Assembly: GCA_041568335.1 (NCBI GenBank) | Contig: JBFFZZ010000182.1 | Span: 1 to 6,340, forward strand | Length of the DNA stretch: 6,340 nt | Source: WVWW01 sp041568335 | GTDB taxonomy: Bacteria > Acidobacteriota > Polarisedimenticolia > Polarisedimenticolales > Polarisedimenticolaceae | Reading direction: 5' to 3' | In this document: piece after piece, positions 1-5,361 of the stretch | Position numbering within the stretch: the first letter of the stretch is position 1 | Layout: every line of letters starts with the position of its first letter | Notes under the pieces: generated by a model | What the model saw: the letters and a program-made list of their open reading frames with translations, nothing else | Databases searched by the model: none | What the model was told of the DNA's origin: nothing | Translations under genes and position numbers: made by a program

Positions 1-249
1 AGCCCCGGGCCACTCGAGCAGCTCCGCGGTGGCCCCGCGAGCCGCCAGCTCGTCCCGCGCCCACTCGGCCGTACGACGCAGCCCTTCCGGGTGTGCGGGC
101 GTGTTGGGGATCGCCAGGAACTCGGCAAAACCGCCGAGGATCCGCGCACCGTTGGCTTCACGCCAGCCGTCCACGGCGTCGAGATCGACTCCGGCGCGCA
201 CCGGCGCGACGATCCACAGAGCCAGCAGCAAGACCAGGCGGCGTGTCAC
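1..249 (-). CDS. Secreted M20-family metallopeptidase, N-terminal fragment (runs off left edge)
   Basis: The visible part is 83 codons, starting at a GTG (plus-strand bases 247-249) and staying open to base 1. A good Shine-Dalgarno, GGGAG (bases 257-261), lies 7 nt upstream of the GTG. The protein opens with a Sec-type signal peptide: two arginines at residues 3-4, a hydrophobic run from about 5 to 16, and a likely cleavage after VRA (residue 19). The mature part has the pattern of the first M20 helix and strand: FAEFLAIPNTP (about 41-51), then GLRRTAEWARDELAARG (about 56-72), then AELLEWPGA. This matches the 'FL.IPs...e.lr..aewla..l...G...elle.pG' N-terminus of CNDP/ArgE/CPG2-like M20 peptidases, which are di-zinc enzymes that hydrolyse dipeptides or N-acyl amino acids. 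The metal-binding residues lie beyond the window, so catalytic competence cannot be judged. It is divergent from the DUF1223 gene. M28 is a less likely alternative. Confidence 0.72.
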   Translation of the reverse strand, partial: MTRRLVLLLALWIVAPVRAGVDLDAVDGWREANGARILGGFAEFLAIPNTPAHPEGLRRTAEWARDELAARGATAELLEWPGA

Positions 250-283
250 AGGATGTCTCCCGTTCGCGTGGGTGCGAGGGTCC

Positions 284-312
284 ATCCTATCGAAAATCCC
301 CGGCACCGGTAA
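284..312 (-). promoter_or_regulatory. Possible sigma70-like promoter for the M20 peptidase gene
   Basis: Read on the minus strand, TTACCG (bases 307-312) and TAGGAT (bases 284-289) are separated by exactly 17 nt. They match the -35 and -10 consensus at 3 of 6 and 4 of 6 positions. Transcription would begin near base 277, leaving a leader of about 28 nt before the GTG start with its GGGAG ribosome site. The AT-richer stretch around bases 288-316 stands out from the GC-rich surroundings. This is a pattern match only. Housekeeping promoters of this lineage may not follow the E. coli consensus. Confidence 0.35.
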
Positions 313-339
313 TATGTTGGGGAGCGTCTTCCCGGAGAG
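310..339 (+). promoter_or_regulatory. Possible -10 element and ribosome binding site for the DUF1223 operon
   Basis: TAATAT (bases 310-315) is a plausible -10 hexamer, matching TATAAT at 4 of 6 positions. Any -35 element (near bases 287-292) is poor. Transcription would start near base 322. GGAGAG (bases 334-339) is a clear Shine-Dalgarno just ahead of the ATG at 343 and supports that start. The TAATAT overlaps the -35 proposed for the divergent M20 gene, so the two promoters would share DNA and could compete for polymerase or answer to one regulator. The ribosome site is well supported; the promoter is weak. Confidence 0.35.
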
Positions 340-342
340 CCG

Positions 343-1116
343 ATGCGTCTTGGGGTATGCAGCATTTTGGTTTGCCTTGGTGGTTTTCCGCCGGTCGCCC
401 CTGCCGATCGGGTCGAGGAGTCCCGCACCCCCGTGTTGGTCGAGCTGTTCACCTCACAAGGTTGCTCGAGCTGCCCCGAAGCCGACTTCTACCTTTCGAA
501 ACTGATGCGCACCCAACCCCTGGACCACGTTCGAATCATCGCCGTGAGCGAGCATGTCGACTACTGGGATACGCCGGAATGGAAGGATCCGTTCTCCGCG
601 GCCGAGCATACACGGCGGCAACGGCGCTACGCGCGCAAGTTCAAGATCGACGTCTACACGCCTCAGCTCGTCGTCGATGGCCGTGAGCACTACGTCGGTA
701 GCCGGCGCAGGGAGGTGCTCTCTTCGATCTACCGTGCCGGCAGACGCGAGAAGGCGACCATCGAGCTGTTCGCGGCGTGGTCGGACAGCGGATTTATCGA
801 GCTGTCCGTCTCGGTCGGTGACCTGCCCGCAGGAACCGGGGAGCTCGAGCTGTGGACCGCGTTGACCGAGGACGGCCTGGTCGTCCACGTGGAGCGTGGC
901 GAGAACCGAGGGCGGGAGCTGCGCCACGATGGCGTCGCGCGCCACATCGGCGACGCGGGACGGATTCGGGGGCAAGAAACCCGCACGGTCGAAGTCGCCG
1001 TGAGCGACGATTGGAACAGGAGCAACCTACGCGTCGTGGCCTTTCTCCAGGACCCGCGGAGCGGCCGAATCCTCGGGGTGGAGAGCACGGTTCCGCTCTC
1101 CGAGGCGGAACGATGA
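343..1116 (+). CDS. Secreted DUF1223 thioredoxin-like protein with CxxC motif
   Basis: This is a 257-residue protein starting at ATG 343 behind a GGAGAG ribosome site. An N-terminal signal peptide is visible: R2, a hydrophobic stretch of about 5-19, and likely cleavage after APA (residue 21). The mature protein starts with the DUF1223 signature VLVELFTSQGCSSCPEAD (residues 31-48), whose C41-S-S-C44 sits where a thioredoxin fold carries its redox cysteines. Further family landmarks are HVDYWD (71-76), the WKDPF segment (80-84), RQRRYA (92-97) and VYTPQLVVDG (104-113). Length and motif order agree with PF06764. Residues from about 135 onward form a beta-rich C-terminal part ending at about residue 257. 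The family has no settled biochemical function; a periplasmic thiol-disulfide role is inferred from the CxxC. It is the first gene of a three-gene operon, and its stop overlaps the next start (ATGA). Confidence 0.92.
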   Translation: MRLGVCSILVCLGGFPPVAPADRVEESRTPVLVELFTSQGCSSCPEADFYLSKLMRTQPLDHVRIIAVSEHVDYWDTPEWKDPFSAAEHTRRQRRYARKFKIDVYTPQLVVDGREHYVGSRRREVLSSIYRAGRREKATIELFAAWSDSGFIELSVSVGDLPAGTGELELWTALTEDGLVVHVERGENRGRELRHDGVARHIGDAGRIRGQETRTVEVAVSDDWNRSNLRVVAFLQDPRSGRILGVESTVPLSEAER

Positions 1117-1835
1117 CGGCCAGCACCGTGATGCTTGTCTCGGCTCTCGCCATCGCCGCCGGCGGCTTCGACGAAATCGTCGAGCGCGGCCGCGCGGCTC
1201 TGCGGGATCGCGACTACGCGGCCGCCGCGGCGGCGTTCGGGGAAGCCGTCGCGCTCCGACCGGACGAGGTGGACGCCTGGTTTCGTCTCGGGCTCGCGCG
1301 CTCGGCCAATGGCGAGGCCGACGCGGCGATCGATGCGTACGGCCGCGCTGCCGAGCTGGACCCGACCCATGCCCGGGCGCGAAACAACCTCGGCAACGTC
1401 CTGTTCCGCCGCGGGGACTACGAACAAGCGTTGGGCTGGTACGACCGTGCGCTGGCGATCGAGCCGGACTACATCGTCGCGCTCTATCACCGTGGCTGGG
1501 TGCTGCGGCATTTCAACCGAAACGAAGCGGCGGAGACCGCTTTCAACCGTTGCCTGGAGACAACCCCGCAGAGCGGACGGGAAGAATCGACTCAACTCGA
1601 CTGCCTGTTCTTCGCCGGCACGTTGCGCTTCCGCGCCGAGGACTACGGGGCCGCGGCGGCGGCCATGGAGCGTTTGCTGGAATCCAACGCCGGTCACATC
1701 GAGGCGCGCTATTACCTCGGGATGGCCTACCGGCACCAGGGGAGGATCGCGGACGCTCGGGAGCAGCTCGAGATTCACCGGCGGATGACCCGCGCGGTCC
1801 GCCGCGACCAACCGATCGAGAAGGTCGATCCGTGA
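1113..1835 (+). CDS. TPR-repeat protein, probably exported or membrane-anchored
   Basis: This is a 240-residue protein made almost entirely of tetratricopeptide repeats. The chosen ATG (1113) overlaps the upstream stop as ATGA and has GAGG (1102-1105) 7 nt upstream. An in-frame ATG at 1131 is an alternative. About six repeats of roughly 34 residues can be followed: near 21-52, 53-86, 87-120, 121-154, 161-195 and 196-228, with the usual small/aromatic/Pro positions (e.g. ALGWYDRALAIEPDY, 106-120). Residues 1-18 are hydrophobic (VMLVSALAIAAGG) but lack a basic n-region, so this is a weak signal peptide or anchor. TPR arrays are protein-binding scaffolds; the partner is not known. The strict coupling to the DUF1223 and CRTAC genes suggests the partner is one of them. 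Its stop overlaps the next GTG start (GTGA). Confidence 0.9.
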   Translation: MTASTVMLVSALAIAAGGFDEIVERGRAALRDRDYAAAAAAFGEAVALRPDEVDAWFRLGLARSANGEADAAIDAYGRAAELDPTHARARNNLGNVLFRRGDYEQALGWYDRALAIEPDYIVALYHRGWVLRHFNRNEAAETAFNRCLETTPQSGREESTQLDCLFFAGTLRFRAEDYGAAAAAMERLLESNAGHIEARYYLGMAYRHQGRIADAREQLEIHRRMTRAVRRDQPIEKVDP

Positions 1836-3565
1836 GGCTGAACCGCGTCCTCGGACCCGTCGCGCTGGTGTTTGCCGTCGTTGCCTGCACTCAGGCTCCG
1901 CCCGGGCCGGCCGCGCCCGCGCCACCGCCCCCGGCGCCGTACTTCGTGGACATCGCCACCGCCGCCGGGCTCGACGTCGTGCAGCTCGCCGGCGGCGAGG
2001 ATGCCGACTACATCATCGACTCGCTGGGGACCGGCGGCGCCTGGCTGGACTACGACAACGACGGCGATCCGGATCTTTACCTGGTTCAGGGCGCCACGCG
2101 AGACATGCCCGAGGGTCCGCCCGACCTCCTGTTTCGCAATGACGGCCCCGGCGACGACGGAGTCCCGCGGTTCGTGGACGTCACGTCGTCGGCCGGCCTC
2201 GGCGATCGGAACTGGGGCGTGGGCGCAGCCGTCGCGGACTACGACAACGACGGCGATCCGGATCTCTACGTGACGAACTGGGGCGCGAACCGGCTCTACC
2301 GCAACAACGCCGACGGCACGTTCACCGATATCGCCGCCGATGCCGGTGTCCGCGGGTCCTCGTGGTCGGCCTCCGCGGCGTGGACCGACGCCGACCTCGA
2401 CGGCGACCTCGACCTGTACGTGACGAACTACGTGGAGTTCTCCTTCGATCGTTACCCGGCGCGCGGCGAACAGCCCGCAAATGCCGAGCCGTGCGTCTGG
2501 CGCGGCGTCGAGATTTTCTGCGGACCCCGCAACCTCGAGCCCGCATCGGATCGCTTCTATCGCAACGACGGCGATCCCGATGGGGACGGCGTCCCTCGTT
2601 TCGTCGAGGCGACCGAAGAGGCCGGACTCGTGCCGCTCGAGCCGGCGTACGGGATGGCTGTGCGCGCGCTGGATGCCGATGGCGACGGCGACGACGACCT
2701 TTACGTGGCCAACGATTCGGTGCAGAACCTGCTGTTCGTCAACCAGGGCGACGGATCCTTCATCGAGGAATCGATTCTCGCGGGTTTGGCTTACAGCGAG
2801 CGTGGCACCGAACAGGCGGGCATGGGGATCGCCGTCGGCGACTACGACCGCAACGGTCTCATGGATCTGGCGGTGACCAATTTTTCCCACGACCACGACA
2901 CGCTGTACCGCAACGACGGCGACCTCCTGTTCACCGACGTTTCGTTCCCCTCCGGTCTCGGGACCGCGTCCTATTTCACGCTGGGCTGGGGCATCGAGTT
3001 CCTCGACCTGGATCTCGACGGCTGGCAGGATCTGTTCGTCTGCCACGGCCACGTCTACCCGCAAATCGACGGGCGCGACACGGGCGCGACGTTCCGCGAG
3101 GCCAACGGGCTGTACCGAAACGCCGGCGACGGCACGCTCGTCGCCTTCGACGGGGGGGGCGGTCCCGCAATGGCGATCGCCGAATCCAGCCGGGTGCTGT
3201 TGCCCGTCGATCTCGACGGGGACGGCGACCTCGACCTCCTCGTCACGAACCTCAATGCCCCGCCGAGCCTGTTGCGTAACGACGGAACCGTCGCGAGCTG
3301 GCTGTCGGTCAGGCTCCGCGGCTCACGGAGCAACGCCGACGGCATCGGAGCCCGCGTCGTCGCGACGATCGGTGAATCTCGTCTGGTGCGCGAGATTCGG
3401 CGCGAGGCCTCGTACGCCGGATCGGTTCTGCCGCGCGCGCACTTCGGCCTGGGCGATGCCGAAACGGTCGATCGGCTCGAGGTGCGCTGGCCCTCGGGCC
3501 GGACCAGCGAGATGACTCGGGTCGCGGCCCGCCGGCTCATCGTGATCGACGAGCCGGATCAGTGA
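1832..3565 (+). CDS. CRTAC/ASPIC-UnbV lipoprotein with seven FG-GAP/VCBS calcium-binding motifs
   Basis: This is a 577-residue protein initiated at GTG 1832. The start overlaps the TPR stop (GTGA) and follows a GAGAAGG ribosome site (1818-1824). Starting here gives a complete lipoprotein signal: R2 and R5, a hydrophobic core, and lipobox V16-V-A-C19. A Pro/Ala-rich linker (20-37) follows. Seven D-x-D-x-D/N-G-x-x-D loops begin at residues 73, 136, 186, 281, 337, 392 and 460, each usually followed by a short beta-strand such as DLYV. This count fits a seven-bladed integrin-like FG-GAP propeller. The paired C221/C230 lies in the family motif 'C.WRG...CGP'. The C-terminus (about 488-570) is an ASPIC/UnbV domain: NADGIGARV at 501-509, FGLGDAE at 538-544, VRWPSGRT at 551-558. 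Members are extracellular or surface proteins, and no enzymatic role is established. T20 after the lipid cysteine is compatible with outer-membrane sorting, which is inference. The gene ends by overlapping the convergent VWA gene. Confidence 0.93.
   Translation: MRLNRVLGPVALVFAVVACTQAPPGPAAPAPPPPAPYFVDIATAAGLDVVQLAGGEDADYIIDSLGTGGAWLDYDNDGDPDLYLVQGATRDMPEGPPDLLFRNDGPGDDGVPRFVDVTSSAGLGDRNWGVGAAVADYDNDGDPDLYVTNWGANRLYRNNADGTFTDIAADAGVRGSSWSASAAWTDADLDGDLDLYVTNYVEFSFDRYPARGEQPANAEPCVWRGVEIFCGPRNLEPASDRFYRNDGDPDGDGVPRFVEATEEAGLVPLEPAYGMAVRALDADGDGDDDLYVANDSVQNLLFVNQGDGSFIEESILAGLAYSERGTEQAGMGIAVGDYDRNGLMDLAVTNFSHDHDTLYRNDGDLLFTDVSFPSGLGTASYFTLGWGIEFLDLDLDGWQDLFVCHGHVYPQIDGRDTGATFREANGLYRNAGDGTLVAFDGGGGPAMAIAESSRVLLPVDLDGDGDLDLLVTNLNAPPSLLRNDGTVASWLSVRLRGSRSNADGIGARVVATIGESRLVREIRREASYAGSVLPRAHFGLGDAETVDRLEVRWPSGRTSEMTRVAARRLIVIDEPDQ
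2047..2265 (+). repeat. Exact 30-bp direct repeat encoding two propeller calcium loops
   Basis: Bases 2047-2076 and 2236-2265 are identical over 30 bp. They encode the loops at residues 73-81 and 136-144 (DYDNDGDPD) with the same codons. The copies are 189 bp (63 codons) apart, in frame. The other five loops differ in sequence. The span given covers both copies and the unique DNA between them. Confidence 0.9.
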
Positions 3566-3586
3566 CCGCTCGCCACCCGATCCGGC
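3553..3586. terminator. Inverted repeat at the convergent gene junction, possible bidirectional terminator
   Basis: GCCGGATC (3553-3560) and GATCCGGC (3579-3586) form a perfect 8-bp GC-rich stem with an 18-nt loop. The stem-loop sits exactly where the CRTAC and VWA genes end: the plus-strand stop codon is in the loop and the minus-strand stop overlaps the left arm. No T-run follows on either strand, so it is not a canonical intrinsic terminator. It may act as a weak bidirectional terminator or transcript stabiliser, or may be a coincidence of GC-rich coding DNA. Confidence 0.35.
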
Positions 3587-5361
3587 CGGGGCGGCGCGGG
3601 AACCACCTTGAACGACACGCGCTTGACGATCTCCTCCGAGTCCGGAGGCCTCGCTCGGACCGTGACTTCGTAACGACCGGTCTTCAACGCCGGCAGCTCC
3701 GTGTCGAGGATCCCGCACTGCAGACGGTTCTCCGACGTGAACGTCAACCGGGCCTGCGCATCGAACACACGGTTTCCCGCCGAGCTTACGTCGACCGAGA
3801 CACTCACATCCGAGGCGTCGTGCGCGACGCCGAACCTGCAGAGTCGCGTGGCCGCGAACAACCCGTCTCCCGCAAAGCTCTGCAACAGCACCGGGACGCG
3901 CCCGAGTAGTGGATCGCCGTCGAGCGCGGTCCGCTCGAGTGCCTCCGGTGTCACGCGCCCGGCGCCGAGCGACCGGAGCACCAGCGGATCGACGAGCCAC
4001 CAACCGTCGCCCTCGAGCGCCGGCAGCTCGACCCGCCCTCCGGCCGCACGCGGTTCGCGTTCCCCGGGGTACGAGACGGTCGCCGCGATCTCGTAGGACC
4101 CGGCACGCAAACGGTAGGCATGCGCCAGCGAGAAGGGAACCGAACGTTGTTCCCGGTCTCGAACCCACCTCGAATTGCCTCGCCGCACGCTCGCGCGAAC
4201 CTGAACGGGCTCGTCGAACGGATCGACCGCCTGCACCGCGAGGATCGTCTTCCAGCGCCGGCGACCCGTCGGTTCGACCGCCAACAGGGCGACCTCGACG
4301 GATTCCGACGCATACGGCGTGGGAAGCGCCAGGGCGGCTTCCGCGACGGTCTCCCGCTCGTCGTCAGCGCTGCGGATGAAGTAGCGACTGGGATGAAACA
4401 CACGCGTTCGCGGGCGGTCGACGCGCAGCACGATGCGACGCTCGCGTTCGGGTTCGACGCCGCTGTCGTAGAATCCGATCGTGTAACGACATGAGGAATC
4501 GCGCTGTGCGCGGGCATAGCCGAGCCCGAAGTCGTTCGTCCGTTCGGTAAACCGCCCTCCCGTCTCGACCGCCAGGCGGGCCAACCGCCGAGATGTTCCA
4601 CGGGGCGTCAGACCGCGCGTCCACACGGTGTAGAACGAGACCCGTGCGCGCGCCGAACGGTTGGCGAGCTCGGCATACAACTCGTCGTAATGGAAACCCG
4701 ACGAGGGCCAGTTGGAGAACAGGACGACGATCTTCTCGCCCTCGATCGTCCCGAGCAGACCGGTGAGCTCGAGCAATGCTTCGAAAGTCGGCGCGTCGTG
4801 CAGATGGTCGAACGGCGGTTCCCACAGTGTGATGTCGTTCTCCATGCGCTCGAGTGTCTCGAAGGCGACCGCGCCGTCATTCGTCCACGGTTGCTCGATG
4901 CGGAGGAAATCCGTCAGCGCGACGATCATCAGTTTCTCTTTTGGACGGTGCAGGCGGGCGACGGCGTTGCGGACTCGTTGGAGGACGTCGACCCGTTGGA
5001 CTCGCTCCAGGTGCCGGTAATCGATCGCCAGCACGATACGGCGCTCCTCATCGGGGGCCATCCAGTCGGTGTTTCCGCCGTCGATCCACACCGCCTCGGG
5101 CTCTTCGACCGCGGTTTCCGAACAGCGCATGTCCAAGCTCTCGACCGGAGTCCTCTTGTCGTCGATCTTGAGCTTGAAGTCCTCCCTGGTCAGACCGCGC
5201 ACGATCTCACCCTTCCGGCTGACGACGGTCACGTCGATCAGGACGAGCTCGACCTCGATGCGCTCGGTGATCTCGCTGTCGCGGGGCGGATCCGTTTGGG
5301 CGCCGAGCGGACAGACCGTAAACGCGACGGCCAGACATCCGGCAAGACGAGCCGCCCTCAT
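3559..5361 (-). CDS. Secreted VWFA-related domain protein without a canonical MIDAS
   Basis: This is a 600-residue protein whose ATG (5359-5361) overlaps the stop of the upstream dehydratase gene as ATGA. No strong ribosome site precedes it, so translation probably depends on coupling. A Sec signal is evident: R2/R5, a hydrophobic run of about 6-20, and cleavage near A21. Residues 36-77 carry the motif opening 'VWFA-related' TIGR03436 proteins: ELVLIDVTVVSRKGEIVRGL, then TREDFKLKIDD. A VWA-like alpha/beta core follows, with strands IVLAIDY (109-115), KLMIVALTD (143-151), KIVVLFSN (210-217) and RVSFYTVW (240-247). The segment YTIGFYD...RRIVLRVDRP (293-318) up to RYFI matches the usual tail of that domain. 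The metal site DxSxS is replaced by D114-Y-R-H. Residues from about 350 to 590 form a beta-rich extension, possibly Ig- or macroglobulin-like, that I do not recognise. An adhesion or protein-binding role at the envelope is inferred. Confidence 0.85.
   Translation of the reverse strand: MRAARLAGCLAVAFTVCPLGAQTDPPRDSEITERIEVELVLIDVTVVSRKGEIVRGLTREDFKLKIDDKRTPVESLDMRCSETAVEEPEAVWIDGGNTDWMAPDEERRIVLAIDYRHLERVQRVDVLQRVRNAVARLHRPKEKLMIVALTDFLRIEQPWTNDGAVAFETLERMENDITLWEPPFDHLHDAPTFEALLELTGLLGTIEGEKIVVLFSNWPSSGFHYDELYAELANRSARARVSFYTVWTRGLTPRGTSRRLARLAVETGGRFTERTNDFGLGYARAQRDSSCRYTIGFYDSGVEPERERRIVLRVDRPRTRVFHPSRYFIRSADDERETVAEAALALPTPYASESVEVALLAVEPTGRRRWKTILAVQAVDPFDEPVQVRASVRRGNSRWVRDREQRSVPFSLAHAYRLRAGSYEIAATVSYPGEREPRAAGGRVELPALEGDGWWLVDPLVLRSLGAGRVTPEALERTALDGDPLLGRVPVLLQSFAGDGLFAATRLCRFGVAHDASDVSVSVDVSSAGNRVFDAQARLTFTSENRLQCGILDTELPALKTGRYEVTVRARPPDSEEIVKRVSFKVVPAPPRPDRVASGH

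Noticed and set aside
29..686. Overlapping plus-strand frames across the left edge
   Set aside because: They cross the M20 signal peptide, the divergent promoter and the DUF1223 start; their translations are Arg/Ser/Pro-rich without motifs.
729..1925. Minus-strand frame of 398 codons opposite the DUF1223 and TPR genes
   Set aside because: Low-complexity Arg/Val-rich product with no motif, spanning two well-supported genes and their junction; typical of high-GC antisense frames.
1775..3064. Long minus-strand frame (429 codons) opposite the CRTAC gene
   Set aside because: Its Val/Ala-rich repetitive translation is the antisense image of Asp/Gly-rich calcium loops; it has no domain and overlaps a clearly real gene.
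2048..3230. EF-hand or dockerin modules, suggested by DxDxDG loops
   Set aside because: The loops are spaced irregularly at about 45-95 residues, are followed by beta-strands (DLYV) rather than EF helices, and the protein ends in ASPIC/UnbV, so FG-GAP/VCBS propeller blades fit better.
2362..3279. Plus-strand frame of 305 codons within the CRTAC gene
   Set aside because: Extremely Arg-rich translation, a frame-shifted shadow of the propeller coding sequence.
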